The notes below the pieces were generated by a model. It was not told the origin of the DNA, searched no databases, and was given only the letters and a program-made list of their open reading frames with translations. A DNA stretch of 64,000 nucleotides from the NCBI RefSeq assembly GCF_008632125.1, contig NZ_VWRN01000031.1:207560-271559 (forward strand), given 5' to 3'. Below, one piece after another: positions 18,253 through 27,378 of the stretch; the first letter of the stretch is position 1, and every line of letters starts with the position of its first letter. Source of the stretch: Cupriavidus cauae (lineage in GTDB: Bacteria; Pseudomonadota; Gammaproteobacteria; Burkholderiales; Burkholderiaceae). The position numbers and the translations under genes were made by a program.

Positions 18253-18464
18253 GGCGGACGCATGATCTCCGTCACGTCGTCATGGGTTGGTTTACGGTCG
18301 GAACTGGCCGGGGCTTGATGAGGGTGTTCACCGATTTCTACGAGGGGATTACCGTCGCCCGGCAACAAATCAGTAACTCATAGGGCGGCAACTTTTACGA
18401 CAGCTTCACAGGGCTTGTGTCGGCATGCTGACGGCCTCGGCGCAATGCGCCTTCGCACGACGGC

Positions 18465-19457
18465 ATGATGGCCAAGCACGACGACGTATCGTACAAACTG
18501 TTGTACTCCTGTCCCGAATTCGTCAGGGACCTGCTGAAGGACTTTGTGCCGAAGCAATGGTGGCGGAAGGTCGATTTCAAGACCCTGGAGCGCATGCCTT
18601 GCAGCTACGTGACCGATGACTTCCGCGAGCGCGCCGATGACGTGGTTTGGCGCGTGCGAACCGGCCAGGATTGGATGTACCTGTACATCCTGATCGAGTT
18701 CCAGAGTACCGTCGACACCTTCATGGCGGTCCGCGTGTTGAGTTATCTAATGCTTCTGTATCAGGACCTGATCCGGCGCAAGGAATGTCTGCCCGGCCGC
18801 TTGCTGCCGCCGGTGTTGCCGATCGTGCTGTACAACGGCGAAACGAAATGGCGAGCGCCAGTGGATGTCGAAAGGCTGATCGTTCACGATGCGGACTTGC
18901 CGGTTCCACGTTTTCGCTATCACCTGATCGACGAGAGCCAGTACACGGAAGCCCAGCTTTCGCGGCGGCGAAATTTGGTGGCCGCCGTGATGCGTTTCAA
19001 TCGGCTAAAGAGTGAGCGGAGTCTTGTCCGCGTGATTCGAGAGGTCCGTCGCTGGATCGATGGGCGCAAGGAACTCAGGCGAACTTTGGCGATGTGGATG
19101 CGTAGCGTATTGTTGAGGCAGCGCAAGGGCAAGCTCGCGCTGCCACGGGTCTGCGATCTGGAGGAACTGGAAATGTCACTGGCACAACGTATGGACGAGT
19201 GGGCAGCCCAGCACGAGCAGAGGGGCATGCAGAAGGGGGAGAAAAAAGGGGAGAAAAAGGGGGAGAAGCGAGGACTCGCAAAGGGCCGGCAGGAAGGCGC
19301 CGCGCGAGTGCTGCAGCAACTGCTGGCCCGCCGCTTCGGGCCGCTGCCGGCCGATATCGTTGCCAAGCTGAACGCGGCGCAGGCCGCCGACATCCGGCGA
19401 TGGAGCGGGCGGCTGCTGACGGCGGGATCGCTCGACGCCGTCTTCAAGACACGATAA
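18465..19457 (+). CDS. Rpn family recombination-promoting nuclease / putative transposase-like protein
   Basis: 330 aa. The N-terminal ~200 residues fit the Rpn (PD-(D/E)XK) family: an early HDDVSYKLLYSCPEFVRDLL segment, then DDFRERADDVVWRV, and LYILIEFQSTVDTFMAVRVL with the E-x-Q catalytic signature. The C-terminus (LLARRFGPLPADIVAKLNAA plus LLTAGSLDAVF) matches the DUF4351-type tail common on these proteins. Between them is a lysine-rich tandem KGEKKGEKKGEK coded by a purine-only repeat. Known E. coli Rpn proteins have DNA-nuclease activity and promote RecA-independent recombination. ATG 18465 or 18468 could be the start; the ribosome-binding site is weak. Confidence 0.9.
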   Translation: MMAKHDDVSYKLLYSCPEFVRDLLKDFVPKQWWRKVDFKTLERMPCSYVTDDFRERADDVVWRVRTGQDWMYLYILIEFQSTVDTFMAVRVLSYLMLLYQDLIRRKECLPGRLLPPVLPIVLYNGETKWRAPVDVERLIVHDADLPVPRFRYHLIDESQYTEAQLSRRRNLVAAVMRFNRLKSERSLVRVIREVRRWIDGRKELRRTLAMWMRSVLLRQRKGKLALPRVCDLEELEMSLAQRMDEWAAQHEQRGMQKGEKKGEKKGEKRGLAKGRQEGAARVLQQLLARRFGPLPADIVAKLNAAQAADIRRWSGRLLTAGSLDAVFKTR

Positions 19458-19460
19458 GGG

Positions 19461-19496
19461 CGCGGCGATGCTCTTCGGGGGCATCTTTGCCGCGCA
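19461..19496. terminator. Interrupted hairpin between convergent genes
   Basis: CGCGGC and GATGC pair with GCATC and GCCGCG across a small bulge. It lies in the 42-bp gap between the convergent rpn-like and M14 deacylase genes. There is no T tract, so the role is tentative. Confidence 0.4.
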
Positions 19497-19499
19497 GGA

Positions 19500-20471
19500 T
19501 CAAGCCAGCAGCTGTCCCAGCCGAACCACCGTCACGCCAGGACGCAGCTGGCGCAGCGACGGCATCACCAGCACGCAGTCGGGATACGGCGTCACCACCG
19601 GCGCGCCGTCGTTCCACCCGATCACGGTGCCGGGCTCGGAGAAGGTCTCCAGGCCGGTATAGGGGCCGGCGAAGCGGAAATTCATGCTGGTGGCCACCAC
19701 CGGCTCGGTGACGCGCACCACGCGCTGCGGCGCGACCGGCGCCGACAGCCAGCCGGCAGGCAGGTCGCCGCTGTCGACGATGCCGGCGGTCAGCAGGAAG
19801 CGCGCCGTGCTGTCGCGCGCCACCGCGACCGACGATGCCTCCCAATGCTGGCCACATTCGATCAGCAGCGCATTCTTCGGGCTGTCCTGATCGCCAAAGC
19901 CGGCGTAGTCGCGCATGCGACGGCCTTCCGGATGGCCTTCGTCGACGATCACATGCGCCGGAGCGCCGAGCGCGCGCGCCAGCGCCACGCCCTTGTCGAG
20001 CGGGCCCGACACGATCAGCGGCAGGCTCTTCTCGTGCATCGAATGCAGGTCCAGCAGCAGGTCGACGCGATCGATCAGCGGGCGCATCTCGCGCGCGCGC
20101 CGCAGTTCGGACGAGTCGCGCGACGCGTCGTCGAGCACCGCGGCGGTCCAGACGCGGTTGAAGTCCTGGTCGACGAAGCGCGAGGCGTCGGGCTTTGCCG
20201 GATCGAAGCGGTGATAGGCGTCGACGTTGGCGAACGCCAGCGTCAGCTGCCCGCGGCGCGGCTTGAGCCCGAGGTCCAGCAGCTCCTTGACGACGATCGC
20301 GCCGCAGACCTCGTTGCCATGGGTCAGCGCGTTGATCATCACGTGCGGGCCCGGCACGCCGCTGTCGAAATGATGGACATAGGCGACGCCGGTATTGCCG
20401 TCGGCATACGGGCGGATATCGGGAAATGCGACTTCGACCGGATAGGCGTCGAGCGTGGTCATCGTGTTCAT
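19500..20471 (-). CDS. M14 family metallo-deacylase, AstE/AspA (succinylglutamate desuccinylase/aspartoacylase) type
   Basis: 323 aa. The zinc ligands of the family are visible as His51 and Glu54 (ALTHGNEVCG) and His144 (LLLDLHSMHE); Glu206 (LLIECGQHWE) is the likely catalytic base. The C-terminal beta-domain has the expected GYTGLETF-like segment (PYTGLETFSEPGTVIGW). Such enzymes hydrolyse N-acyl amino acids or related amides in the cytoplasm. It lies 11 bp downstream of a Bug receptor gene in a lysR-bug-deacylase set. I infer that the receptor's carboxylate ligand may be an N-acylated amino acid or similar compound that this enzyme cleaves. Confidence 0.9.
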   Translation of the reverse strand: MNTMTTLDAYPVEVAFPDIRPYADGNTGVAYVHHFDSGVPGPHVMINALTHGNEVCGAIVVKELLDLGLKPRRGQLTLAFANVDAYHRFDPAKPDASRFVDQDFNRVWTAAVLDDASRDSSELRRAREMRPLIDRVDLLLDLHSMHEKSLPLIVSGPLDKGVALARALGAPAHVIVDEGHPEGRRMRDYAGFGDQDSPKNALLIECGQHWEASSVAVARDSTARFLLTAGIVDSGDLPAGWLSAPVAPQRVVRVTEPVVATSMNFRFAGPYTGLETFSEPGTVIGWNDGAPVVTPYPDCVLVMPSLRQLRPGVTVVRLGQLLA

Positions 20472-20481
20472 AACGTCCCTG

Positions 20482-21477
20482 TTATTGCTGGATGCCGGCC
20501 GCCTGCACGATGGTGCGGTATTTGGCGGTCTCGCGCTTGACGAAGGCGGCGAACTGCGCCGGATTGGCGGGCGCGACCTCGACGCCGGCCTCGGCCAGCT
20601 TCTTGCGGACCTCCGGCATCGCCAGCACGGCCTGCATCTCGTTGTTGAGCCGATCCACCACAGCGCGCGGCGTGGCCTTCGGTGCCATCAGGCCGAACCA
20701 GACGCCCATGTCGACGCCCTTCAGCGCGGGCGTCTCCGCCAGCGCCGGCACCTCCGGTGCCACCGCGGCGCGCTTGGCTTCGGTCACGCCATAGGCCTTG
20801 ACCCGTCCGGCCTGGATATGCGGCAGCGCGGACGACAGCACCATTACCGCCAGATCGATCTGGCCGCCCAGCAGGTCCGTCGCCATCGCGGAAGCGCCCT
20901 TGTACGGCACGTGCGTGATACCGACCTTGCCCTGCTGCTTGATCAGCTCGCCGGCCAGGTTCAGCGGCGTGCCGACGCCCGACGAGGCGTAGGCCAGCTT
21001 GTCCGGCTGGGCCTTGGCCAGCGCGATCAGTTCGGCGGCATTGCGCGCCGGCAGCGTCGGCTTGCCGACCAGCACCATCGGCTGCGTGCCGACGAAGGTG
21101 ATCGGCGCCAAATCCTTCTCGCCGTCGTAGCGGACCGCCGGATTGGTCACGCGCGCGATCGACACCTCGCTGCCCGAGCCCATCAGCAGCGTGTAGCCAT
21201 CGGCCTCGGCCTTGACCACGCGCGCCGCGCCGATGGTGCCGCCGGCACCGCCGAGGTTCTCGATCACCACGCTCTGGCCCAGCCGCTTGCCGAGCTCGGG
21301 CGCGATGGTGCGCGCCACCAGGTCGACGCTGCCGCCGGCCGTGTAGCCGACCACCAGCGTGATCGGCTTGGCGGGCCATTCGCTGGCGCGCGCGGCGCCG
21401 GCAGGCAGCAGCGACATCGCCGAGGCGGCGGAAAACAGCAAGGTGGCGGCGGTGGCAGTCCGCAGCGAGATCTTCAT
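20482..21477 (-). CDS. Bug/TctC-family periplasmic substrate-binding protein
   Basis: 331 aa with a Sec signal peptide (about 1-31, ARA-SEW). Bug hallmarks: ITLVVGYTAGGSVDLVARTI, VVIENLGGAGGTIGAARVV, and THVPYKGASAMATDLLGGQI. No TctA/TctB permease is encoded in the window. ATG 21477 was chosen because the signal peptide begins there; an in-frame extension to 21675 crosses the 11-bp repeat array. It sits between a LysR gene upstream and an M14 deacylase 11 bp downstream. Confidence 0.95.
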   Translation of the reverse strand: MKISLRTATAATLLFSAASAMSLLPAGAARASEWPAKPITLVVGYTAGGSVDLVARTIAPELGKRLGQSVVIENLGGAGGTIGAARVVKAEADGYTLLMGSGSEVSIARVTNPAVRYDGEKDLAPITFVGTQPMVLVGKPTLPARNAAELIALAKAQPDKLAYASSGVGTPLNLAGELIKQQGKVGITHVPYKGASAMATDLLGGQIDLAVMVLSSALPHIQAGRVKAYGVTEAKRAAVAPEVPALAETPALKGVDMGVWFGLMAPKATPRAVVDRLNNEMQAVLAMPEVRKKLAEAGVEVAPANPAQFAAFVKRETAKYRTIVQAAGIQQ

Positions 21478-21621
21478 GGCAACGCTCCCGTGTCTATGTG
21501 TTATCGATGTGGTATGGCGCGATGTTAGGGAGCGGCGCCGTGTCCGCGCATGCGGGTTTGGCAATGGCGATTGCCGGATCGGCAAGGCTTGTGGCAAGGG
21601 GCCTATCACGGACCGGGCAGG

Positions 21622-21665
21622 GGCAGGCAAGGGGCAGGCGAAGGGCAGGCGAAGGGCAGGCAAGC
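21622..21665. repeat. Four 11-bp tandem units downstream of a lysR stop
   Basis: GGCAGGCAAGG, GGCAGGCGAAG (twice) and GGCAGGCAAGC are consecutive. The array lies in the gap between the LysR gene (stop at 21709) and the Bug gene start (21477), and shows the same 11-bp period as the arrays at 7705 and 30761. Confidence 0.9.
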
Positions 21666-21708
21666 GGCTCGGCAAGGCGGCGCGGCATCGCCTCCGCCGC
21701 CAGCGGCA

Positions 21709-22695
21709 TCACGCCGTCGCGGCGCGCCAGAACGCCTCGGCCAGCTGACGCATCGGCGCGCGCGGACGGTAGAGCCGGATCTGCAGCACCAGATCGCGAT
21801 TGCCGCCCGGCTGACCGCCGTGCTGGCCGCCCTGTTGGCCACCCTCCGTCCCGGCCTCCGCCACGCTGCCGATATCGGCGCGCACCAGCCGGCCCGCGTG
21901 CAGGTCGTCGGCGATCAGCCGGGCCGGCAGCCAGGCCAGGCCCATGCGCTGGCGCACCATCTCGTGCACCGATTCGGCGAAGTCGCAGACCGCCACCACG
22001 TCCAGGCGGCCGGCCAGTTTGCGCCGGGCGATCTCCTGATTGACCATGCGGCCCATCGTCAGGGTTTCCGCATAGGCGATCGTCGGCACCGGCGCGCCGC
22101 TCTTGCCACGCCCGGGCAGTCGGAAGCACGGCCCGCCCGCGGCATCGGCGGCGGCGACGCAGACCAGCCGCTCGACCCCGACCGGATGGAACTGATAGCG
22201 CGCCTCGTCCAGCCGCACCGGCAGGTCCGGTGGGCTGTAGCACAGCAGGAAATCGGCATCGCCCTCGGTGAACATCGCCAGCGCGTCGTGCATGGCGAAG
22301 GTCGACAGCCGGGTGCGAAAGCCCGCGGCCACCGGATCGTGCCGCAGCGCCTGGCGCAGTCCCGCCAGCCAGGCCGGCACCAGCGAGCGCGACAGCGTCT
22401 TGCCGGTGGCGATCACCACGGTGCTGGCGTCGACGCGGTGGGCCGCCCGCAGCGCCAGCCGCGTTTCCTCGAGCGTGTGCAGCGCCGACTGCGCCGCCTC
22501 CAGAAACTGCCGGCCCTCGGCGGTCAGCCGGACCGGGAACACGCTGCGATCGATCAGCGGCGCGCCGGCCCACACCTCGACCGCCTGCATGCGGCGGCCG
22601 AACGCGGGCGGGGTGACATTGCGCAGTTCGGCGGCGCGGGCGAGGCTGCCGGCCTCGGCCAGGCATACAAAGTCTTCGAGCCAACGGATATGCAT
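21709..22695 (-). CDS. LysR-family transcriptional regulator, HypT-like
   Basis: 328 aa. The N-terminus MHIRWLEDFVCLAEAGSLAR with AAELRNVTPPAFGRRMQAVE is the distinctive winged HTH of the HypT (YjiE)-like LysR subgroup, in which the usual Q-P-A-S/V-S sequence is replaced by TPPAFGRR. HypT itself responds to hypochlorite; many homologues next to Bug genes are catabolic regulators instead. A glycine/glutamine repeat (GGQQGGQHGGQPGG) interrupts the effector domain near residue 288, coded by a 12-bp-like repetition, and is likely a surface loop expansion. It probably regulates the downstream bug-deacylase pair. Confidence 0.92.
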   Translation of the reverse strand: MHIRWLEDFVCLAEAGSLARAAELRNVTPPAFGRRMQAVEVWAGAPLIDRSVFPVRLTAEGRQFLEAAQSALHTLEETRLALRAAHRVDASTVVIATGKTLSRSLVPAWLAGLRQALRHDPVAAGFRTRLSTFAMHDALAMFTEGDADFLLCYSPPDLPVRLDEARYQFHPVGVERLVCVAAADAAGGPCFRLPGRGKSGAPVPTIAYAETLTMGRMVNQEIARRKLAGRLDVVAVCDFAESVHEMVRQRMGLAWLPARLIADDLHAGRLVRADIGSVAEAGTEGGQQGGQHGGQPGGNRDLVLQIRLYRPRAPMRQLAEAFWRAATA

Positions 22696-23023
22696 GGGGA
22701 GGCGGGCGATGGGTTCGTGTCGGGACGCGTCAGGCGGCTGCGCGCAACGTGCGCGGCCGCGTCATTCTAGAGCGTCCGAAGCGGCATGCACGGTTTGCGG
22801 CCCCGGTGCGGCGACGCCGGCAGGGGCGGGCAAACCATCCCATCGACGAATGGAGGCGTTGGATAAGCATCGCTCCATATTTGTCCGCGGAATAGTCCGG
22901 CGCGGCCCCGGAGCGCCCGATTCACTCGACAATCCGGCCTCGCGCCTGCCGCGCCGCAGCCTATCGCCCCTTCGCACCGACTCCTACACTGGCTGGAAAG
23001 CCCGACCTCGCTGGGAGTCCGCC
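22696..23023. other. Divergent intergenic region
   Basis: 328 bp between the leftward LysR gene and the rightward SEL1 gene. A TACACT at 22984-22989 is a plausible -10 element for the SEL1 gene, with GGAG at 23014-23017 as its ribosome-binding site. I see no gene or clear operator in the remainder. Confidence 0.4.
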
Positions 23024-23725
23024 ATGCCGACCGTTCGCCGCCTCGTCCGCCACGCCGCCTGCATCCTGATCCTGCTGGGCGGTTGGCAGACCGCGATGGC
23101 GGCACCCCGGCCGCCGCAGCCCGCGGAGACGTTGACCCGGCAGGCGGTGGCCGCCTACGAGGCGGGCGCTTTCGAGAGCGCGCTGCGCGACTTCGCGGAG
23201 GCGGCGCGGCGGGGCAACCGGCTGGCGCAGTTCAATTACGCGATGATGCTGCTGCGCGGCGACGGCACGGCGTCCAAGCCCCAGGAGGCGCTGGTCTGGC
23301 TGAAGAAGGCGGCGGACAACGAGATGACGCATGCCCAATTCACCTGGGGCGAATTGCATGAGCGCGGCGACCTGGTGCCCAAGTCGCTGGAAGAGGCCAA
23401 CCGCTGGTATCAGCGCGCCAGCCAGGGCGGACATATCCAGGCGCAGGTCGCGCTGGCGACCAATTACTTCATCGGCCGCGGGGTGCCGCGCGATTACGCC
23501 AAGGCCTTCGAGTGGTACACGCGGGCCGCGACCGCGGGCGACGGCGGGGCGCAGTACATCGTCGCCAGCTTCTACGAGCGCGGCGAGCCGGGGGTGGTGG
23601 AGCGCGATATCGAGCAGGCCAAGATCTGGTACGCCAGGGCCGCGGCGCGTGGCGATCCCGGCGCGCTGGCCAAGCTGCGCTCGCTGCTGGAGCAGACCGT
23701 CAGATCGCGCACGCCGACGATGTAG
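23024..23725 (+). CDS. Secreted SEL1-like repeat protein
   Basis: 233 aa with a Sec signal peptide (about 1-27, ending AMA-AP). The mature protein is a run of SEL1/TPR-like helical repeats of about 36 residues: FNYAMMLLRGDG...EALVWLKKAADN, FTWGELHERGD...ANRWYQRASQGG, LATNYFIGRGVPRDYAKAFE, IVASFYERGEPGV. Such proteins act as protein-interaction scaffolds in the periplasm; no partner is evident. It converges on rodA with only 33 bp between the stop codons. Confidence 0.92.
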   Translation: MPTVRRLVRHAACILILLGGWQTAMAAPRPPQPAETLTRQAVAAYEAGAFESALRDFAEAARRGNRLAQFNYAMMLLRGDGTASKPQEALVWLKKAADNEMTHAQFTWGELHERGDLVPKSLEEANRWYQRASQGGHIQAQVALATNYFIGRGVPRDYAKAFEWYTRAATAGDGGAQYIVASFYERGEPGVVERDIEQAKIWYARAAARGDPGALAKLRSLLEQTVRSRTPTM

Positions 23726-23758
23726 CGGACAGGCGAGCCGGCAAGCGCGCGGCGTGCT

Positions 23759-24901
23759 TCAAGTCTGAATCAGCCGCTTCTGCCGCGAGATGTTCATCAG
23801 GATGCCGATCCCCATGCCGAGCGTGACCAGCGCGGTGCCGCCGTAGCTGATCAGCGGCAGCGGCACGCCGACGATCGGCAGGATGCCGCTGACCATGCCC
23901 ATGTTGACGAAGGCATAGGTGAAGAAGATCAGCGTCACCGCGCCGGCCAGCAGCCGCGAGAAGTGCGTCGGCGCATTGGCGGCGATATAGAGCCCGCGGA
24001 AGATCAGCAGCAGGTACAGAACCAGCAGCACCGCATTGCCGACCAGGCCGAATTCCTCGGAGTAGACCGCGAAGATGAAGTCGGTGTGCTTCTCCGGAAT
24101 GAACTCGAGGTGGGTCTGCGTGCCCTTGAGCCAGCCCTTGCCCATCAGGCCGCCCGAGCCGATCGCGATGATCGACTGGATGGTGTGGAAGCCCTTGCCG
24201 AGCGGATCGGTGGTCGGATCGAGCAGCGTGCAGACCCGGTGCTGCTGGTAGTCGTGCAGCACCGGCCAGTTGACGCCCGGCGCGCACATGTCGTGCTCGA
24301 AGAACAGCAGCCCGGAAATCAGCGTGACCAGGATCGCCAGTGCCGGCAGGATCAGCTTCCACGACAGGCCGGCGAAGTAGATCACGTACATGCCGGCGGC
24401 CAGCACCAGCAGCGCGGTGCCCAGGTCGGGCTGCTTGGCGATCAGGCCCACCGGCACCGCCAGCAGCAGGCCGGCGACGATGAAGTCGAACCAGCGCAAC
24501 GCGCTTTCGCGCTTCTGGAAGTACCAGGCCAGCATCAGCGGCATCGCGATCTTCATCAGCTCGGAGGGCTGGATCACGATGCCGACATTGAGCCAGCGGC
24601 GCGCGCCCTTGCGGATCAGCCCGAACATCGCCACCGCGATCAGCAGTGCGACGCCGACCGTATAGAGCGGCACCGCGACCCGCATCAGCGTCTGCGTGGG
24701 CAGATAGGCGATCACCCACATCACCGCGTAAGACAGCAGGATATTGCGCAGCTGGTCCTCGACGCGGCCCGGCACGTCGATCGACGCCGAGTACAGCGCC
24801 ACGATGCCGGTGGCGAACAACAGGAAGACGATCAGCGCGAGCGGCTTGTCGAAGCCGGTCAGCGCGGTCTTGATCAGGGACAGGGCGCGTCTGCGATCCA
24901 T
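23759..24901 (-). CDS. rodA: RodA, SEDS-family peptidoglycan glycosyltransferase
   Basis: 380 aa polytopic inner-membrane protein of the elongasome that polymerises glycan from lipid II together with the mrdA product. SEDS features: LNVGIVIQPSELMKIAMPLM, the KQPDLGTALLVLAAGMYVIY segment, the KGTQTHLEFIPEKHTDFIFA loop with EEFGLVGN, and the C-terminal PIVGVPLPLISYGGTALV. I chose ATG 24901 (GGAGG upstream) over a TTG at 24916. It is the last gene of the mre operon; the mrdA stop lies 11 bp upstream. Confidence 0.97.
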   Translation of the reverse strand: MDRRRALSLIKTALTGFDKPLALIVFLLFATGIVALYSASIDVPGRVEDQLRNILLSYAVMWVIAYLPTQTLMRVAVPLYTVGVALLIAVAMFGLIRKGARRWLNVGIVIQPSELMKIAMPLMLAWYFQKRESALRWFDFIVAGLLLAVPVGLIAKQPDLGTALLVLAAGMYVIYFAGLSWKLILPALAILVTLISGLLFFEHDMCAPGVNWPVLHDYQQHRVCTLLDPTTDPLGKGFHTIQSIIAIGSGGLMGKGWLKGTQTHLEFIPEKHTDFIFAVYSEEFGLVGNAVLLVLYLLLIFRGLYIAANAPTHFSRLLAGAVTLIFFTYAFVNMGMVSGILPIVGVPLPLISYGGTALVTLGMGIGILMNISRQKRLIQT

Positions 24902-24912
24902 CTGCGCCTCCT

Positions 24913-27318
24913 TCAATGCGTGACGTTGGCGCCCGGCGCCGCGGCGGCCTGCCGGGTGCGGGATGCGGGAGACGGTGCGGGGCCCGGCGCGGCGGGCGGC
25001 GTGGCGGGGCGCGTCTTGCGCTCGCCCGGTGCACCCGGTGCGGCCGGGGCGGATGGCGAAGGCGGAGCCGGCGGCGCGCCGTCATGCGGCGGCTTGCTGT
25101 GGCCGAGCGCCTGGCGCATGCGGTCCCCCAGCGTCAGCGGCGCCGAGGCGGGCGCGATCGCCTGCGGATCGATGGTCGGCGCGGCGGCTACCGCACTGGC
25201 GCCGTCCTGGTTGCCGTTGCTGCCGCCGCCATTCCTGGTGCCCTTGGCGCCTTCGTCCTTGCCGCCCGGCTCGCCTTGCGCGTCCTCGTTGGCCAGCGTG
25301 TTGCCCATCGCGGTCGCGCTGGCGATGCTGGCGGTATGGCCGGTGGTAAAGACGCTCGGCGTATCGACCGGCGGCAGCCCGTGCGCGCGCTCGGCGGCCG
25401 GCGGCGCGATCTCGGCCAGCTCGGCGGGCCATTTGCCCAGCAGGTAGTAGTCCATCACCTTGCGCGCGATCGGCGCGGCGTGCTGCGCGCCGAAGCCGGC
25501 GTTCTCGACGATCAGCGCCAGCGCGATCTTCGGCTTGTCGGCCGGCGCGAACGCGGTGTACAGCGCATGGTCGCGCTTGTGCTCGGCCAGCGCGTGGTGG
25601 TTGTACTTCTCGCCCTTGCTCAGCGAGAAGGTCTGCGCGGTGCCGGTCTTGCCGGCCGACTCGTAGGCGGCGCCGGCGAACACGCGCGCCGCGGTGCCCG
25701 AATGCGTGACGCCGACCATCGCGCGCTTGATCACGTCGATATCGGACTGCTTGAACGGCAGGCGATAGCTTTCCTTCGGCACCGTCAGGCGGCGCTGCCG
25801 GGTGACCGCGTCCTCGACCGCCTTGACCAGGTGGGGCTTCATCACGACGCCGTTGTTGACCAGGATCGAGGTCGCGTGCGCCAGCTGCAGGATCGTGAAG
25901 CTGTTGTAGCCCTGGCCGATCCCCAGCGAGATCGTTTCGCCGTCATACCAACGCTGCTGCTCGGGCTTGCGGTAGGCGCGCCGCTTCCAGTCGGTCGACG
26001 GCAGGATGCCGCGGCTCTCGCCCTCGATGTCGATGCCGGTCAGCTGGCCGAAGCCGAGCGGCTTCATGAAGTCGTGGATCGCGTTGACGCCCATGTCGCG
26101 CGCCAGCGCGTAGTAGTAGGTGTCGCACGAGGCCACGATCGAGCTGTACATGTCGACCCAGCCGTGGCCGCCCGGCTTGTCGTCGCGGAAGGTATGGTTG
26201 CCCAGCGTGAAGAAGCCGGGATCGTGCATGCCCCAGTTGGCGGTGCGCTTGCCGGTCGCCAGCGCCGCCAGCGCCATGAACGGCTTGTAGGTCGAGCCCG
26301 GCGGATAGGTGCCGCGCAGCGGGCGGTTCAGCAGCGGCTTGTCCGGCGAATTGTTCAGCTCGTTCCACGTCGCGGTGTCGATGCCCTCGACGAACAGGTT
26401 CGGGTCGAAGGTCGGCTTGGAGACGAAAGCCAGGATGTCGCCGGTGGCCGGCTCGATCGCCACCAGCGCGCCGCGGCGGTCGCCGAATAGCGCCTCGGCC
26501 AGCTGCTGCAGCCGGATGTCGAGGGACAGGATCAGGTTGTTGCCCGGCGTCGCCGGCGCGGTCGACAGCGTGCGGATCGGCCGCCCGCCGGCGCTGACCT
26601 CGACTTCCTCGATGCCGGTCAGCCCGTGCAGCTCGGTCTCGTAGCTCTGCTCGATGCCGACTTTGCCGATGTAGTTGGTGCCCTTGTAGTTGTCGGCATC
26701 CTTGCGCGGGTCGTAGTTGGCCGGATTGGCGTCGTTGGCCACGTCCATCGCCTCGATGCGCTGCTGGTCGCGCTGCGAGATGCGGCCGATGTAGCCGACC
26801 ACGTGCGAGGCCGATTCGCCCATCGGATATTGGCGGAACAGCCGCGCGCGCACGTCGACGCCGGGGAAGCGGAAGCGCTGCGCGGAGAAGCGCGCCACCT
26901 CCTCGTCGCTGAGCTGGCTGCGGATCGGCAGGCTCTCGAAGCTGCGCGACTCTTCCATCAGCCGGCGGAAGCGGCGGCGGTCGCGCGGCTGGATGTCGAT
27001 CAGTTCGGACAGTTCATCGATGGTGTCATCCAGCGACTGCGTCAGCTTGGACGGCGTGATCTCCAGCGTGTAGGCCGAATAGTTGCGCGCCAGCACGATG
27101 CCGTTGCGGTCCATGATGATGCCGCGGTTCGGCTCGATCGGCGCCACCGAGATGCGGTTGTCCTCGGCCTTGGCCGAATACTGGTCGTGCTTGTACCACT
27201 GCAGCCAGAAGAAGCGCAGGAACAGCAGGCCGAACAGGATCACGGCGAACAGCGCCGCGGCCGCCACGCGAAGGCGGAAGCGGCCGAGCTCGAGTTCGAC
27301 GTTGCGGATTTCGGTCAT
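24913..27318 (-). CDS. mrdA: Penicillin-binding protein 2 (MrdA) with long low-complexity C-tail
   Basis: 801 aa. Transpeptidase of the elongasome. One N-terminal membrane anchor (about 17-35), the pedestal domain, then the transpeptidase with Ser342 in GSTYKPF (SxxK), an SCD motif (SSIVASCDTYYY) and KTG at about 557 (SAGKTGTAQTF). E. coli PBP2 is 633 aa; the extra length is a C-terminal tail of about 165 residues rich in Pro, Ala, Gly and Ser beyond VMDYYLLGKWPAELAEIAPP. The tail looks disordered and repeat-derived, like that of MreC in the same operon. It is 60 bp downstream of mreD. Confidence 0.97.
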   Translation of the reverse strand: MTEIRNVELELGRFRLRVAAAALFAVILFGLLFLRFFWLQWYKHDQYSAKAEDNRISVAPIEPNRGIIMDRNGIVLARNYSAYTLEITPSKLTQSLDDTIDELSELIDIQPRDRRRFRRLMEESRSFESLPIRSQLSDEEVARFSAQRFRFPGVDVRARLFRQYPMGESASHVVGYIGRISQRDQQRIEAMDVANDANPANYDPRKDADNYKGTNYIGKVGIEQSYETELHGLTGIEEVEVSAGGRPIRTLSTAPATPGNNLILSLDIRLQQLAEALFGDRRGALVAIEPATGDILAFVSKPTFDPNLFVEGIDTATWNELNNSPDKPLLNRPLRGTYPPGSTYKPFMALAALATGKRTANWGMHDPGFFTLGNHTFRDDKPGGHGWVDMYSSIVASCDTYYYALARDMGVNAIHDFMKPLGFGQLTGIDIEGESRGILPSTDWKRRAYRKPEQQRWYDGETISLGIGQGYNSFTILQLAHATSILVNNGVVMKPHLVKAVEDAVTRQRRLTVPKESYRLPFKQSDIDVIKRAMVGVTHSGTAARVFAGAAYESAGKTGTAQTFSLSKGEKYNHHALAEHKRDHALYTAFAPADKPKIALALIVENAGFGAQHAAPIARKVMDYYLLGKWPAELAEIAPPAAERAHGLPPVDTPSVFTTGHTASIASATAMGNTLANEDAQGEPGGKDEGAKGTRNGGGSNGNQDGASAVAAAPTIDPQAIAPASAPLTLGDRMRQALGHSKPPHDGAPPAPPSPSAPAAPGAPGERKTRPATPPAAPGPAPSPASRTRQAAAAPGANVTH

Positions 27319-27378
27319 GGTGCTGCGGGGACGGGCGGTCGGGGCACGGAGAGAGGCTGCGAGCGGAGTGCCATGCCG

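Noticed and set aside
18253..18464. Flagellar (sigma-28) promoter for the chemotaxis gene
   Set aside because: A TAAAAGTT is present on the minus strand but no matching GCCGATAA-like -10 at the right spacing.
18465..19457. Active transposon around the Rpn gene
   Set aside because: No terminal inverted repeats or target-site duplications found near it; Rpn proteins are not classical transposases.
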